Assembly (NCBI GenBank): GCA_947489665.1
Contig: CANLEH010000006.1
Coordinates: 1 to 64,000 of the forward strand
Direction of reading: 5' to 3'
Length of the DNA stretch: 64,000 nucleotides
Source of the DNA: an uncultured Roseicyclus sp.
GTDB lineage: Bacteria; Pseudomonadota; Alphaproteobacteria; Rhodobacterales; Rhodobacteraceae
Under the pieces are notes generated by a model, which was not told the origin of the DNA, did not search any database, and saw only the letters and a program-made list of their open reading frames with translations. The translations under genes and the position numbers were made by a program. Of this stretch, positions 55,814-64,000 are shown piece by piece (position 1 is the stretch's first letter; each line of letters opens with the position of its first letter).

Positions 55814-56829
55814 GCATCGCCGTTTCGTTCGAAGATGTCTGCATCATGTTCGGTCCGCGCCCCGCGCCCGCGCTGAAGCTTGCCGATGACGGCAAGGACC
55901 GTTCTGAGATTCAGCGCGAAACGGGTCACGTCCTGGGCGTTCACGATTGCAGCCTTGATGTGGAGGCCGGTGAAATCCTCGTCCTTATGGGCCTCTCCGG
56001 CTCCGGCAAATCGACGCTTTTGCGGTCAGTGAATGGCCTAAACCCCGTGGCGCGGGGCAGGGTGCATGTGCGCGACGGGGATTGGAACTGCACGCTGCCC
56101 GGCACCTCGACGCAAGACCTGCGCTACCTCCGCCAAAACTGCGTCTCGATGGTGTTCCAGCAATTCGGCCTGCTGCCTTGGCGGACAGTGCGCGAGAATG
56201 TCGGCCTTGGCCTTGAACTCGCAGGGCAAAGCGCGGCCGAGCGCACCGCGAAAGTCGACGAACAACTGGCCCTCGTCAGCCTGTCGGACTGGGCCGACCG
56301 CAAAGTGGGCGAGCTTTCGGGCGGCATGCAGCAACGCGTGGGCCTGGCCCGTGCCTTTGTCACCCAAGCCCCGATCCTACTGATGGATGAGCCGTTCTCA
56401 GCGCTCGACCCGCTGATCCGCACCAAGCTGCAGGATGAGCTTCTCGACCTGCAACGCGACCTGAAACGCACCATCATCTTTGTCAGCCACGATCTGGATG
56501 AGGCCTTCAAGATCGGCAACCGCATCGCGATCATGGAAGGCGGGCGCATTGTGCAAATCGGCACGCCCCGGCAGATCTTCTCGGAACCCAAAACGCCTTA
56601 TGTCGCTGAATTCGTGGCGAATATGAACCCGCTTGGCGTTCTGACCGCGCGCGATGTCATGCAAGACATCCCCACCGATCATCCCCGCATTTCAGCGGAA
56701 ACTCCGGTCAAAGACATCCTCACCCGCTTCGCCGAAACACCATCACCGCTCAGCGTGGAACAGGATGGAGAGGTTATCGGCACCGTCACCCCCGACAGCG
56801 TCACCGCGCGGCTCGGCGCCAGCGGGTAG
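55810..56829 (+). CDS. choV: Choline ABC transporter ATP-binding protein
   Basis: 339 residues: Walker A GLSGSGKST (about residue 64), Q-loop FQQFGLLPWRTV, signature LSGGMQQRVGLARA, Walker B ILLMDEPFSALDP. A C-terminal CBS-like regulatory tail follows (ARDVMQDIPTDHPRISAETP onwards). The 35-residue lead before the core is usual in ChoV/ProV proteins. Final gene of the choline uptake operon. Confidence 0.93.
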   Translation: MSIAVSFEDVCIMFGPRPAPALKLADDGKDRSEIQRETGHVLGVHDCSLDVEAGEILVLMGLSGSGKSTLLRSVNGLNPVARGRVHVRDGDWNCTLPGTSTQDLRYLRQNCVSMVFQQFGLLPWRTVRENVGLGLELAGQSAAERTAKVDEQLALVSLSDWADRKVGELSGGMQQRVGLARAFVTQAPILLMDEPFSALDPLIRTKLQDELLDLQRDLKRTIIFVSHDLDEAFKIGNRIAIMEGGRIVQIGTPRQIFSEPKTPYVAEFVANMNPLGVLTARDVMQDIPTDHPRISAETPVKDILTRFAETPSPLSVEQDGEVIGTVTPDSVTARLGASG

Positions 56830-56878
56830 GGCGCGCCCCTGTCTTCCATTGGTTCCAAATACCTCCCCCAGAGGGTCC

Positions 56879-57937
56879 TCACTCCGCCGCAAGTGCCCCC
56901 ATCAGCCGCTCCAGATGCCAATCGGTATCCCCAAGCTGTGCATCAATCATCACCAGCCGTTTGGCGTAGTGCGCCAAGGGATATTCCCAGGTGATCCCGA
57001 TCCCGCCATGCATCTGGATCGCCTCTTCCGAGACCTGCCGCGCAATCTTGCCCACCAGGAACTTCGCCTGCGCCACGCGCTTGCCGAACTCCGGCCCGCC
57101 TTCGGCGGAAGCCGCGAGAATTACAATCGAGCGTGCCTGTTCGATCTCGATGCCGAGGTCAATCGCCCGGTGTTGCAACGCCTGAAAGGCGCCAATCGGC
57201 TGGCCGAATTGCTTCCGCGTCTTCAGATAGTCGATCAGAATTCCTTGCACGACTTCCATCGCGCCAAGGGCCTCCGCGCACAGCGCTAGCGCGCCCGCAT
57301 CTAGCGCCTCTTCCAACGCCGCCCGTGCGTCGCCCAGAATCAATTCCCCCGGCGTGCCGTCCAGAAACACCTCTGCCGCAGGCCCACCGTCGATCGTCCC
57401 GTAGCCGGAAATCTGCGCGTCTTCCGCGTTCACGTCGAACAGGGCCAGTTTGCCCTCGGCCTGCGCCGCAATCAGCAGGCGTTCCGCGCCAGCCCCGCCA
57501 TAAACCACCGACTTCCGCCCGGTCAGCAGGCCGCCCTCGGCATGGCAGGTGATCCCGTCCAGGTCATAGGGCGCGTCCAACTCTCCGATCCCCACGGCGA
57601 GGCGCTGCCCGGCTAGGACTTCCTCCACATCCCGCCCGGCGTCCGCGAGCAGGCGCAAGCCAAGAAGGGTTGCCAGCACCGGCTCCGGACACAGCGCGCG
57701 GCCAAGCGCCTCAAACACAACGGAAATATCAAATCCTGAGCCGCCCATGCCGCCCGCCTCTTCAGGGGCCAGCGCATAGAAAGCCCCCAATTCCGCCAGC
57801 CCAACCCATGCCTCTTCCGAATGCCAAGGTGCGGTATAGGCCACGTCTACTCGGCCCTCCACCGGACAGGCATCCGCCAGATACCGCGCCAAACTATCCG
57901 CCAGCATCCGGCGGTCATCGCTCATCTCGAAATTCAT
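56879..57937 (-). CDS. Acyl-CoA dehydrogenase family protein, short subunit
   Basis: 352 residues; N- and middle-domain features are weak (GGMGGSGFDISVVFEALGRAL), and the C-terminal domain is clearer (RKQFGQPIGAFQALQHRAIDL and QMHGGIGITWEYPLAHYAKR). This form is typical of the beta-type partner in heteromeric (alpha2beta2) acyl-CoA dehydrogenases known from steroid side-chain degradation. It overlaps the following full-length paralogue by ATGA on the minus strand and is transcribed second. The acyl substrate is unknown. Confidence 0.85.
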   Translation of the reverse strand: MNFEMSDDRRMLADSLARYLADACPVEGRVDVAYTAPWHSEEAWVGLAELGAFYALAPEEAGGMGGSGFDISVVFEALGRALCPEPVLATLLGLRLLADAGRDVEEVLAGQRLAVGIGELDAPYDLDGITCHAEGGLLTGRKSVVYGGAGAERLLIAAQAEGKLALFDVNAEDAQISGYGTIDGGPAAEVFLDGTPGELILGDARAALEEALDAGALALCAEALGAMEVVQGILIDYLKTRKQFGQPIGAFQALQHRAIDLGIEIEQARSIVILAASAEGGPEFGKRVAQAKFLVGKIARQVSEEAIQMHGGIGITWEYPLAHYAKRLVMIDAQLGDTDWHLERLMGALAAE

Positions 57938-59118
57938 CCCCGCATCATCCCTTTTGCCAGAATGTTGCGCTGGATCTCGTTCGATCCACCGTAGATCGAG
58001 ATCTTGCGGTTGTTGAAATAGCCGCTCGCATTGTGCGCATGGCCCTTGGGCGCAATCGCCAGATTATCGAGATCCTCAGACGGAAACGGCGCCGCAGCCG
58101 GCCCCAAAGCCCGGCGCGCCAGATCGTTCAACTCCTGGCGGATCACCGTGCCCTTGATCTTCAACATCGACGGCTCCGCCCCAAGCTGCCCGCCCGCAGC
58201 AGCCTTTGACAGCATCCGAAGGTTGGTGATCTTCACCGCCTCCAACTCTGCCTCGACGCTCGCCAGTCTCGCCGCAAATAGCGGGCTCTCGATCAACGCT
58301 TTGCCACCGCGCTTAACCTGCTTCGCCAGCGCCTTCACTTGGCGCAAAGCCTGCACTGAAAAGCCAGTCCCCGCGATATTCGTGCGCTCATGCCCCAGCA
58401 GATACTTCGCGATGGTCCAGCCCATATTCTCTTCGCCGACAAGGTTGCCCACCGGCACCCGCACATCGGTGAAAAACACCTCGTTCACCTCATATCCACC
58501 CTCGATCAGGCGGATGGGCCGCATCTCGATGCCGGGCGTGTCCAGATCGATCAGCAGGAAGGAAATCCCCTCCTGCGGCTTGCCTTCGAACTTTGTGCGC
58601 ACAAGGCAGAAGATGCGATTTGCGTATTGACCCAACGTGGTCCACGTCTTCTGACCATTTACGACATACACATCGCCGTCCCGCTCGGCTTTTGTCTTCA
58701 GCGACGCCAGATCCGACCCCGCCCCGGGCTCAGAATAGCCCTGACACCACCAATCGCGGCCATCCAGGATGCGCGGCAGATATTCTGCCTGCTGTGCGGG
58801 CGTGCCGAACTTCATCAACACCGGCCCCAGCATCTTGGTGCCGAACGGCACGATCCGCGGCGCGCTGGCCTTGGCGCATTCCTCCTCGAAGATATGCAGC
58901 TCAATCGGACCCCAGCCTTGCCCGCCAAACTCCTCCGGCCATGTGCCAGCCAGCCAGCCCTTTTCGTTCAGGATCGCGTGCCACCGCTCCATATCCTCAC
59001 GCGTAGGCTCTTCACCGCGGCCCACACGACCCGCGATCTCCGCAGGCAGCGCCTCGGCCAAAAACGCCTGCACCTCTGCTTGAAATGCCTGTTCCTCAGG
59101 GGAAAAATTCAGATCCAT
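57934..59118 (-). CDS. Acyl-CoA dehydrogenase family protein, full-length subunit
   Basis: 394 residues with FAD-contact motifs QGYSEPGAGSDLASL and VVNGQKTWTTLGQYA, GHERTNIAG in the C-terminal domain, and YGGSNEIQRNILAKG at the end. It resembles the FadE-type subunits acting on branched or cyclic acyl-CoA. It is the first gene of a two-gene operon with the shorter paralogue, a strong sign that the two form one heteromeric enzyme. Electrons would pass to ETF. Confidence 0.9.
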   Translation of the reverse strand: MDLNFSPEEQAFQAEVQAFLAEALPAEIAGRVGRGEEPTREDMERWHAILNEKGWLAGTWPEEFGGQGWGPIELHIFEEECAKASAPRIVPFGTKMLGPVLMKFGTPAQQAEYLPRILDGRDWWCQGYSEPGAGSDLASLKTKAERDGDVYVVNGQKTWTTLGQYANRIFCLVRTKFEGKPQEGISFLLIDLDTPGIEMRPIRLIEGGYEVNEVFFTDVRVPVGNLVGEENMGWTIAKYLLGHERTNIAGTGFSVQALRQVKALAKQVKRGGKALIESPLFAARLASVEAELEAVKITNLRMLSKAAAGGQLGAEPSMLKIKGTVIRQELNDLARRALGPAAAPFPSEDLDNLAIAPKGHAHNASGYFNNRKISIYGGSNEIQRNILAKGMMRG

Positions 59119-59175
59119 CGCACCCTTCCTCCGCTTTGGAAAAAGGGTAGCACGGGCAGCGCAAAGCGCCAGCGG

Positions 59176-59505
59176 TTACATCGAAAAGGAGGTTCCGCAC
59201 CCGCAAGATGACGTGGCGTTCGGGTTTTCGATGGTGAACCGCGCGCCGATCAACTCTTCGGTGAAGTCGATCACGGCGTCGGTCAGAAACGGCAGCGAAA
59301 CGCTGTCCACCACAACCTTCTGGCCCTGACCTTCCAGAACCAGATCGTCTGCGTCCGGGGCGTCCAGCTTGATCTCGTACTGAAATCCCGAACATCCACC
59401 GCCTTCTACGGCCACACGCAGCGCCTGCGGGACCTCGGCGGTATTGTTGATCTCGGCCAGCCGCGCAAAGGCGCGGTCGGTCACTTTGGGGGGCACGGTC
59501 AGCAT
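59176..59505 (-). CDS. erpA: A-type iron-sulfur carrier (ErpA/IscA family)
   Basis: 109-residue HesB/IscA/ErpA protein with the three conserved cysteines: GGGCSGFQY and the C-terminal SSCGCGTSF. It carries and inserts Fe-S clusters into target proteins. The N-terminal extension and lack of neighbouring suf/isc genes favour an ErpA-type stand-alone carrier. Divergent from dgt, an arrangement common in Rhodobacterales. Confidence 0.88.
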   Translation of the reverse strand: MLTVPPKVTDRAFARLAEINNTAEVPQALRVAVEGGGCSGFQYEIKLDAPDADDLVLEGQGQKVVVDSVSLPFLTDAVIDFTEELIGARFTIENPNATSSCGCGTSFSM

Positions 59506-59591
59506 GTCAGATCACCTGTCGCATTCAGCGTGGGGCAAATATATGAAAGGGCAGGGGCCAGGACAAGACAGCGCCCGGCAAGGAGGCTGAA

Positions 59592-60764
59592 ATGCGGGCA
59601 CCTTTTGCGTGCAATCCGATCGAGACGCGCGGACGCTTGGTCGCCGAGGAGGAAAGCGCCCACCGCTCCCCCTTTCAGCGCGACCGCGACCGGATCATCC
59701 ATTCCTCCGCCTTTCGCCGCCTCAAACACAAGACGCAGGTCTTTGTGGAGCATGAGGGCGATTACTTCCGAACCCGCCTGACCCACTCGCTGGAGGTCGC
59801 GCAGGTGGCACGCACCATGGCCCGTGCCCTGGGCCTGGATGAGGATCTGACCGAAACCGTCGCACTGGCCCATGATCTGGGCCATCCTCCCTTCGGCCAT
59901 ACCGGTGAGGATGCACTACAGGCGCTGATGGCGCCCCATGGCGGCTTTGATCACAACGCGCAGGCCCTCCGGATCGTGACGCAGCTGGAGCGGCACTATG
60001 CCGAATTCGATGGCCTCAACCTGACATGGGAAACGCTGGAGGGGATCGCCAAACATAACGGCCCGGTCGCGCCCCCACTGCCGTGGGCGCTCAACGCCTG
60101 TTGCGCCGATATCGACCTTGAGCTTTCAACCTATGCGAGTGCCGAGGCGCAGGTCGCAGCCCTGGCCGATGACATCGCCTACAATCACCACGACCTGCAC
60201 GATGGCCTGCGGGCAGAGCTGTTTTCGACCGATGAACTGGCCGAATTGCCGATCCTGCGCGACTGTTTTGCAGCCGTGGATGAACGTTACCCCGGTCTCA
60301 ACTATTACCGCCGGCGGCACGAAGCGTTGCGGCGCTTCTTTGGTGTGCTGGTCGAGGATGTTCTCGCCTGCGCGCGCACTGCTCTGGACGAAATTGATCC
60401 ACAATCCCCTGTGGATATCCGCATGGCGGGCCGCCCGATCATTCGCTTTTCCAAGGGCTTGTTCGACGACCTCAAAGTCATCCGTACATTTTTATTCAAA
60501 CGTATGTACCGCGCACCGTCGGTGGTGGTCATGCGGCAGGACGTGACGCAGGTGGTCGAGGATCTGTTTCCCTTCTTCATGGCCAACCCAACGGAATTGC
60601 CCAAGCAGTGGCGCAAGGACGTCGAAGCAATCACGGGGGATCAGACCGAATTGGCCCGCATCGTCTCGGACTATATCTCAGGCATGACCGACCGCTTCGC
60701 GCTGCAATGCCACCAAAGGTTGATCGGTGGGGCGGATCGCGGCACACTGGACCGGCCCCTATAG
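59592..60764 (+). CDS. dgt: Deoxyguanosinetriphosphate triphosphohydrolase-like protein
   Basis: 390-residue HD-domain hydrolase: FQRDRDRIIHSSAFRRLKHK, RLTHSLEVAQVA and the HD pair AHDLGHPPFGHTGED, with later DDIAYNHHDL. It cleaves dNTPs to nucleoside and triphosphate. The type-2 alphaproteobacterial form has this length. It is followed by two small secreted proteins and then argS. Confidence 0.92.
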   Translation: MRAPFACNPIETRGRLVAEEESAHRSPFQRDRDRIIHSSAFRRLKHKTQVFVEHEGDYFRTRLTHSLEVAQVARTMARALGLDEDLTETVALAHDLGHPPFGHTGEDALQALMAPHGGFDHNAQALRIVTQLERHYAEFDGLNLTWETLEGIAKHNGPVAPPLPWALNACCADIDLELSTYASAEAQVAALADDIAYNHHDLHDGLRAELFSTDELAELPILRDCFAAVDERYPGLNYYRRRHEALRRFFGVLVEDVLACARTALDEIDPQSPVDIRMAGRPIIRFSKGLFDDLKVIRTFLFKRMYRAPSVVVMRQDVTQVVEDLFPFFMANPTELPKQWRKDVEAITGDQTELARIVSDYISGMTDRFALQCHQRLIGGADRGTLDRPL

Positions 60765-60786
60765 CTCACATTACCGGAGCCGAACG

Positions 60787-61152
60787 ATGCCCATTACCCT
60801 CCGCCACGCCGCCCCGGCGGCGGCCCTGTTTGCATCCCTATCCATTGCGCAGGCTTTTCCGCAAGATGGCCAGTTTTATCAAGGGTTTAGCTGCCCCGCC
60901 GAAGGGTTCACGCCCGGCGGCGAACGCACCGCCTCTCTGGCCTTTCCGACGCTCTGCCTGTTCGAGCAATGCTGTGATTTGTCCAACCCGATCAACGTCC
61001 GCGATATGGATCAGATCTTCCTTTATGACGGAGCCTGCACCGCAGAAGGCAATGATTTTGAGGCGCGTCTGCTGGTGGGGGAAGCCTCCATTGATGGGTT
61101 GGTCGTGGTGCTGAACAATAACGCCTATACCTACGCGCGGTGCGAACCCTGA
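60787..61152 (+). CDS. Small secreted Cys-rich protein, tandem paralogue 1
   Basis: 121 residues with a signal peptide ending near SIAQAFP. The mature part has six or more cysteines (FSCPAEG, LCLFEQCCDLSNP, DGACTAEG, YARCEP). It aligns with the next gene over the last 65 residues (C-x-L-x-NP-x2-V, F-x-Y-x-G-x-C-x2-EG, N-x3-Y-x-RC-x-P). Function unknown. Start at 60787, 22 bases after dgt, chosen because the signal peptide begins there. Confidence 0.75.
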   Translation: MPITLRHAAPAAALFASLSIAQAFPQDGQFYQGFSCPAEGFTPGGERTASLAFPTLCLFEQCCDLSNPINVRDMDQIFLYDGACTAEGNDFEARLLVGEASIDGLVVVLNNNAYTYARCEP

Positions 61153-61197
61153 TTGACCCGTTCCGCGCATCCTTTTTCGATGCAAGGAATTGAACCC

Positions 61198-61545
61198 ATG
61201 ACCCTGAAATCATTCGGCATTTCTGCCATCCTGCTGGTTGCGGCCTCCGCCAGCGCCTCGGCCCAGGTGGCCAATGGCCGCTTCCAGATCGGCGCCTGCA
61301 CCACGCATCCTGAGGAGGCCATCGTCCGCCTCGAAAACAACGTCCTCACCTTCTACGAGTCCGTGTGTACCCTGGCCAATCCAGTCCCAGTCGACGGCAC
61401 AGATGGCTTCTCCTACACCGGCAATTGCGCGGGCGAGGGGCAGGAATGGACGGCCAATATGTTCCTGATCCCGCTGCAAGACGGCGCGGTGATGCGCCTG
61501 ATCAACGACGGCAACGTCATCGATTACAACCGCTGCACCCCCTGA
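61198..61545 (+). CDS. Small secreted Cys-containing protein, tandem paralogue 2
   Basis: 115 residues with signal peptide MTLKSFGISAILLVAASASA cut near SASAQ. Mature part shares with paralogue 1 the pattern SVCTLANPVPV, FSYTGNCAGEGQEW and IDYNRCTP. The four shared cysteines probably form two disulfides in the periplasm. Unknown function. The gene lies between dgt and argS, where Rhodobacterales often keep one small hypothetical gene. Confidence 0.75.
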   Translation: MTLKSFGISAILLVAASASASAQVANGRFQIGACTTHPEEAIVRLENNVLTFYESVCTLANPVPVDGTDGFSYTGNCAGEGQEWTANMFLIPLQDGAVMRLINDGNVIDYNRCTP

Positions 61546-61605
61546 TCTGATTGACGCCACAGGCCATGGTGATACACCCCCGGTGATCTTCCAAAGGACA
61601 CCGCC

Positions 61606-63333
61606 ATGACCCTGTTCGACCAGATCCGCGAGGCTGTTCTCGCCGCCATCGACGCGCTTTCCGCTGAGGGCACTTTGCCCGCCGGCCTGGAGACGCGCGC
61701 GATCACGGTCGAACCGCCCCGCGATGCGGCCCATGGCGATATGGCAACGAACGCCGCGATGGTGTTGGCCAAGCCCGCCCAGATGAAGCCCCGCGACATT
61801 GCCGAGGCCCTGGCAGGAAAGCTGGCCGACGATCCGCGCATTGACAGCGCCGAGGTCGCAGGCCCGGGCTTTCTGAACCTGCGGCTCGCGGCGTCTGTCT
61901 GGCAGAGTGTCGTGGCGGATGTGGTGCAGGGCGGCACGGCCTACGGACGCTCCAGCAAAGGGCAGGGACGTCGCGTAAACGTCGAATATGTCAGCGCAAA
62001 TCCCACCGGGCCGTTGCATGTGGGTCACACCCGCGGCGCGGTCTTCGGCGATGCGCTCGCTTCGCTGCTGGCAGCGGCCGGCTATGACGTCACGCGCGAA
62101 TATTATATAAACGACGGCGGCGCGCAGGTCGATGTTCTCGCGCGGTCCGTCTATCTGCGCTACCTGGAAGCGCACGGCCAACAGGTCGCGTTCGAGGATG
62201 GCACCTATCCCGGCGACTATCTGATCGAGGTCGGACAAGCGCTCAAAGACAAGGTTGGCGACCAGTTTGTCGACAAGGGTGAGCAGTATTGGCTCGCCGA
62301 AATTCGCGAATTCGCGACCGAGCGCATGATGGGCCTGATCCGGGAGGATCTGGCGATGCTCGGCGTCGAGATGGATGAATTCTTCTCGGAAAAATCGCTC
62401 TACGGCACGGGTCGGATCGAGGATGCGATTAACGATCTGCGCGGCAAGGGCCTGATCTACGAAGGCGTGTTGGAGCCACCCAAGGGCAAGAAACCCGAAG
62501 ATTGGGAACCGCGGGAGCAGACGCTTTTCAAGTCCACCGAGCACGGCGACGACGTGGACCGCCCGGTGATGAAATCCGACGGCGCCTGGACCTATTTCGC
62601 CCCCGACATCGCCTATCATTTTGACAAGGTTTCCAGAGGGTTCGACGAGCTTATTGATGTATTTGGCGCCGATCACGGCGGCTATGTCAAACGGATGAAG
62701 GCGGCTGTCTCGGCGCTCAGCGATGGCCGCGTCCCGCTCGATATCAAGCTGACCCAACTTGTCAAACTGCGTCGCGGCGACGAGGAATTGAAGATGTCCA
62801 AACGCGCGGGCACCTTCGTGACACTCCGCGATGTGGTTGAGATGGTGGGCGCTGATGTGACCCGGTTTCACATGCTCACTCGCAAGAACGATGCACCGCT
62901 CGATTTCGACGTCGACAAGGTGCGCGAACAGTCCAAGGACAACCCCGTCTGGTACGTCCAATACGCCCATGCGCGCATCCATTCCGTGCTGCGCAAGGCC
63001 GCGGAGGCCGGCATGACGCCCGATCCTGCAAACCTCGATGCCATCGCCGATCCGGCAGAACTCGCGCTCGCCGCAAAGCTTGCCGAATACCCCCGGATGA
63101 TCGAGGCCGCCGCCGCCACGCACGAGCCGCACCGTATCGCCTTCTACCTCTACGATCTCGCCTCCGACTTCCACGCTCTGTGGAACAAGGGCAACGCTGA
63201 TCCGCACCTGCGCTTCTTCCAGGAGGATGATCCATCGGCAACATCCGGGAAACTTTGCCTGATTTCCGCCGTGGCGATTGTCATTTCGAACGGCCTTGGT
63301 ATTTTGGGCGTGAAACCGGTCGAACAAATGTGA
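61606..63333 (+). CDS. argS: Arginyl-tRNA synthetase
   Basis: 575-residue class I synthetase. N-terminal tRNA D-loop-binding domain; HIGH-type motif [18 protein letters not shown] (about residue 127-144); KMSK-type motif [11 protein letters not shown] (about 397); C-terminal DALR anticodon-binding domain ending [12 protein letters not shown]. It attaches arginine to its tRNA. Essential housekeeping gene, with the expected SPOR gene following. Confidence 0.97.
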   Translation: MTLFDQIREAVLAAIDALSAEGTLPAGLETRAITVEPPRDAAHGDMATNAAMVLAKPAQMKPRDIAEALAGKLADDPRIDSAEVAGPGFLNLRLAASVWQSVVADVVQGGTAYGRSSKGQGRRVNVEYVSANPTGPLHVGHTRGAVFGDALASLLAAAGYDVTREYYINDGGAQVDVLARSVYLRYLEAHGQQVAFEDGTYPGDYLIEVGQALKDKVGDQFVDKGEQYWLAEIREFATERMMGLIREDLAMLGVEMDEFFSEKSLYGTGRIEDAINDLRGKGLIYEGVLEPPKGKKPEDWEPREQTLFKSTEHGDDVDRPVMKSDGAWTYFAPDIAYHFDKVSRGFDELIDVFGADHGGYVKRMKAAVSALSDGRVPLDIKLTQLVKLRRGDEELKMSKRAGTFVTLRDVVEMVGADVTRFHMLTRKNDAPLDFDVDKVREQSKDNPVWYVQYAHARIHSVLRKAAEAGMTPDPANLDAIADPAELALAAKLAEYPRMIEAAAATHEPHRIAFYLYDLASDFHALWNKGNADPHLRFFQEDDPSATSGKLCLISAVAIVISNGLGILGVKPVEQM

Positions 63334-63408
63334 GGCATCAGACCTCCTGTCGCGCCGGTCGAGCAAGTGACATCGGGCCGCCAAAAGGCTCGGGCGAATG
63401 AGGCAGGC

Positions 63409-64000
63409 ATGGCAGATATCCAATATTCCGGGGACTACGCCCCAGAGTCGGGTTACGACTATTCCCATGATTATGCGCACGAACAGGCGCAAGCGGCGGC
63501 TGATGTCAGCCGTGTGACGCAGTTGATCAACTGGGCCGGTGCGGTTGTGTCCATCGGCTTGGTTGTGGGCATGGCGATCTGGGCCTGGCAGCTTCTGATG
63601 CGCGACGTGACGGACGTGCCGGTGATCCGCGCCATGGAAGGCCCGATGCGCATCGCTCCTGAAAATCCAGGCGGCGCCGTGGCCGAGAACCAGGGGCTGG
63701 CCGTAAACCGTCTGGCCGAAGGGGAGGAGGCCGCGCCAGTGCCCGACCAGTTGGTCCTGGCCCCTCAGCCCATGGATTTCGACGATGTGCCTGAGCTTGA
63801 ACAGGCTTTTGAAAGTGCCTCTGCCGGAAACCCTGCACCGGTTGAAGAGGTTGCAGAGGTGCCCGCAGTGATCGCCGAAGTGGCCCCGGAGGTCGAAGAA
63901 CCTGTGACCGCCGAGGACACCGAAGCGCTGATCGAACGTCTGCTGGCCGAAGCGCAACCCCTTGAAGGTGTGGAAGAAAGCGCCTTGCCCAACGCCGCGG
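63409..64000 (+). CDS. SPOR-domain-type protein, 5' part only (cut by window end)
   Basis: The frame is open from ATG 63409 to the last base (197 codons). It has a Tyr/Asp-rich N terminus (MADIQYSGDYAPESGYDY), one membrane helix (about residues 42-65), then VPVIRAMEGPMRIAPENPGG, a motif shared by Rhodobacterales SPOR proteins after argS. A Glu/Ala/Pro-rich periplasmic linker follows. The peptidoglycan-binding SPOR domain itself would lie beyond the window. Likely role: binding septal or denuded peptidoglycan at division. Identity rests on gene order and the conserved motif. Confidence 0.8.
   Translation, partial: MADIQYSGDYAPESGYDYSHDYAHEQAQAAADVSRVTQLINWAGAVVSIGLVVGMAIWAWQLLMRDVTDVPVIRAMEGPMRIAPENPGGAVAENQGLAVNRLAEGEEAAPVPDQLVLAPQPMDFDDVPELEQAFESASAGNPAPVEEVAEVPAVIAEVAPEVEEPVTAEDTEALIERLLAEAQPLEGVEESALPNAA

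Overview
The window looks like a chromosomal contig end from a high-GC marine-type alphaproteobacterium of the Rhodobacterales (Roseobacter group). The evidence is the tightly packed operons with 4-bp ATGA overlaps, the choline/betaine operon betICBA-choXWV, TRAP and sugar ABC transporters, a dimethylglycine-dehydrogenase-like flavoprotein beside an MttB homologue, and the order dgt - argS - SPOR protein seen in that order. There is no tRNA, rRNA, IS element, CRISPR array or phage gene that I can support. No gene-free gap exceeds about 240 bp; the first 206 bases are mostly C/G homopolymer and are probably an assembly edge artefact.

Layout. (1) 0.2-3 kb: a cytoplasmic molybdenum oxidoreductase, probably sulfite dehydrogenase SoeA, cut off from its expected partners by the contig edge. 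(2) 3.1-15 kb: an aromatic/N-compound region: IclR regulator, Rieske oxygenase, glutamine-synthetase-like ligase, 3-hydroxyanthranilate dioxygenase with all metal and substrate residues, a TRAP transporter, LysR regulator, aspartate-dehydrogenase-like enzyme, an orphan xanthine-dehydrogenase-type large subunit and a DapA-family lyase. (3) 15.3-18.2 kb: LacI regulator divergent from a membrane di-iron desaturase/hydroxylase and a short-chain dehydrogenase. (4) 18.2-30 kb: LacI regulator with two matching operators, then a short-chain dehydrogenase, four Gfo/Idh/MocA oxidoreductases, a TIM-barrel isomerase and a sugar ABC transporter. (5) 30-34.6 kb: TetR regulator, MttB-type methyltransferase and dimethylglycine-dehydrogenase-like protein. 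(6) 34.7-38.1 kb: a four-gene lipid A/envelope modification operon. (7) 38.1-41.5 kb: hydantoinase, VOC protein, hydantoin racemase and DapA-family lyase. (8) 41.7-46.2 kb: phosphomannomutase divergent from a membrane protein, MoxR ATPase and VWA protein. (9) 46.2-56.8 kb: choline-O-sulfate/choline uptake and oxidation to glycine betaine under BetI, with an autotransporter-like gene separating choX from choW. (10) 56.9-64 kb: two acyl-CoA dehydrogenases, an A-type Fe-S carrier, dgt, two small secreted paralogues, argS and the start of a SPOR protein.

How it fits together: most of the window is carbon and nitrogen scavenging, with each catabolic island carrying its own regulator and often its own transporter. 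The choline genes convert choline sulfate to glycine betaine, which the MttB/dimethylglycine-dehydrogenase pair could in principle demethylate further. The two regions I consider most likely to encode pathways not yet described are the Rieske/ligase/3-hydroxyanthranilate dioxygenase cluster (3.1-15 kb) and the four-oxidoreductase sugar cluster (18.2-30 kb).
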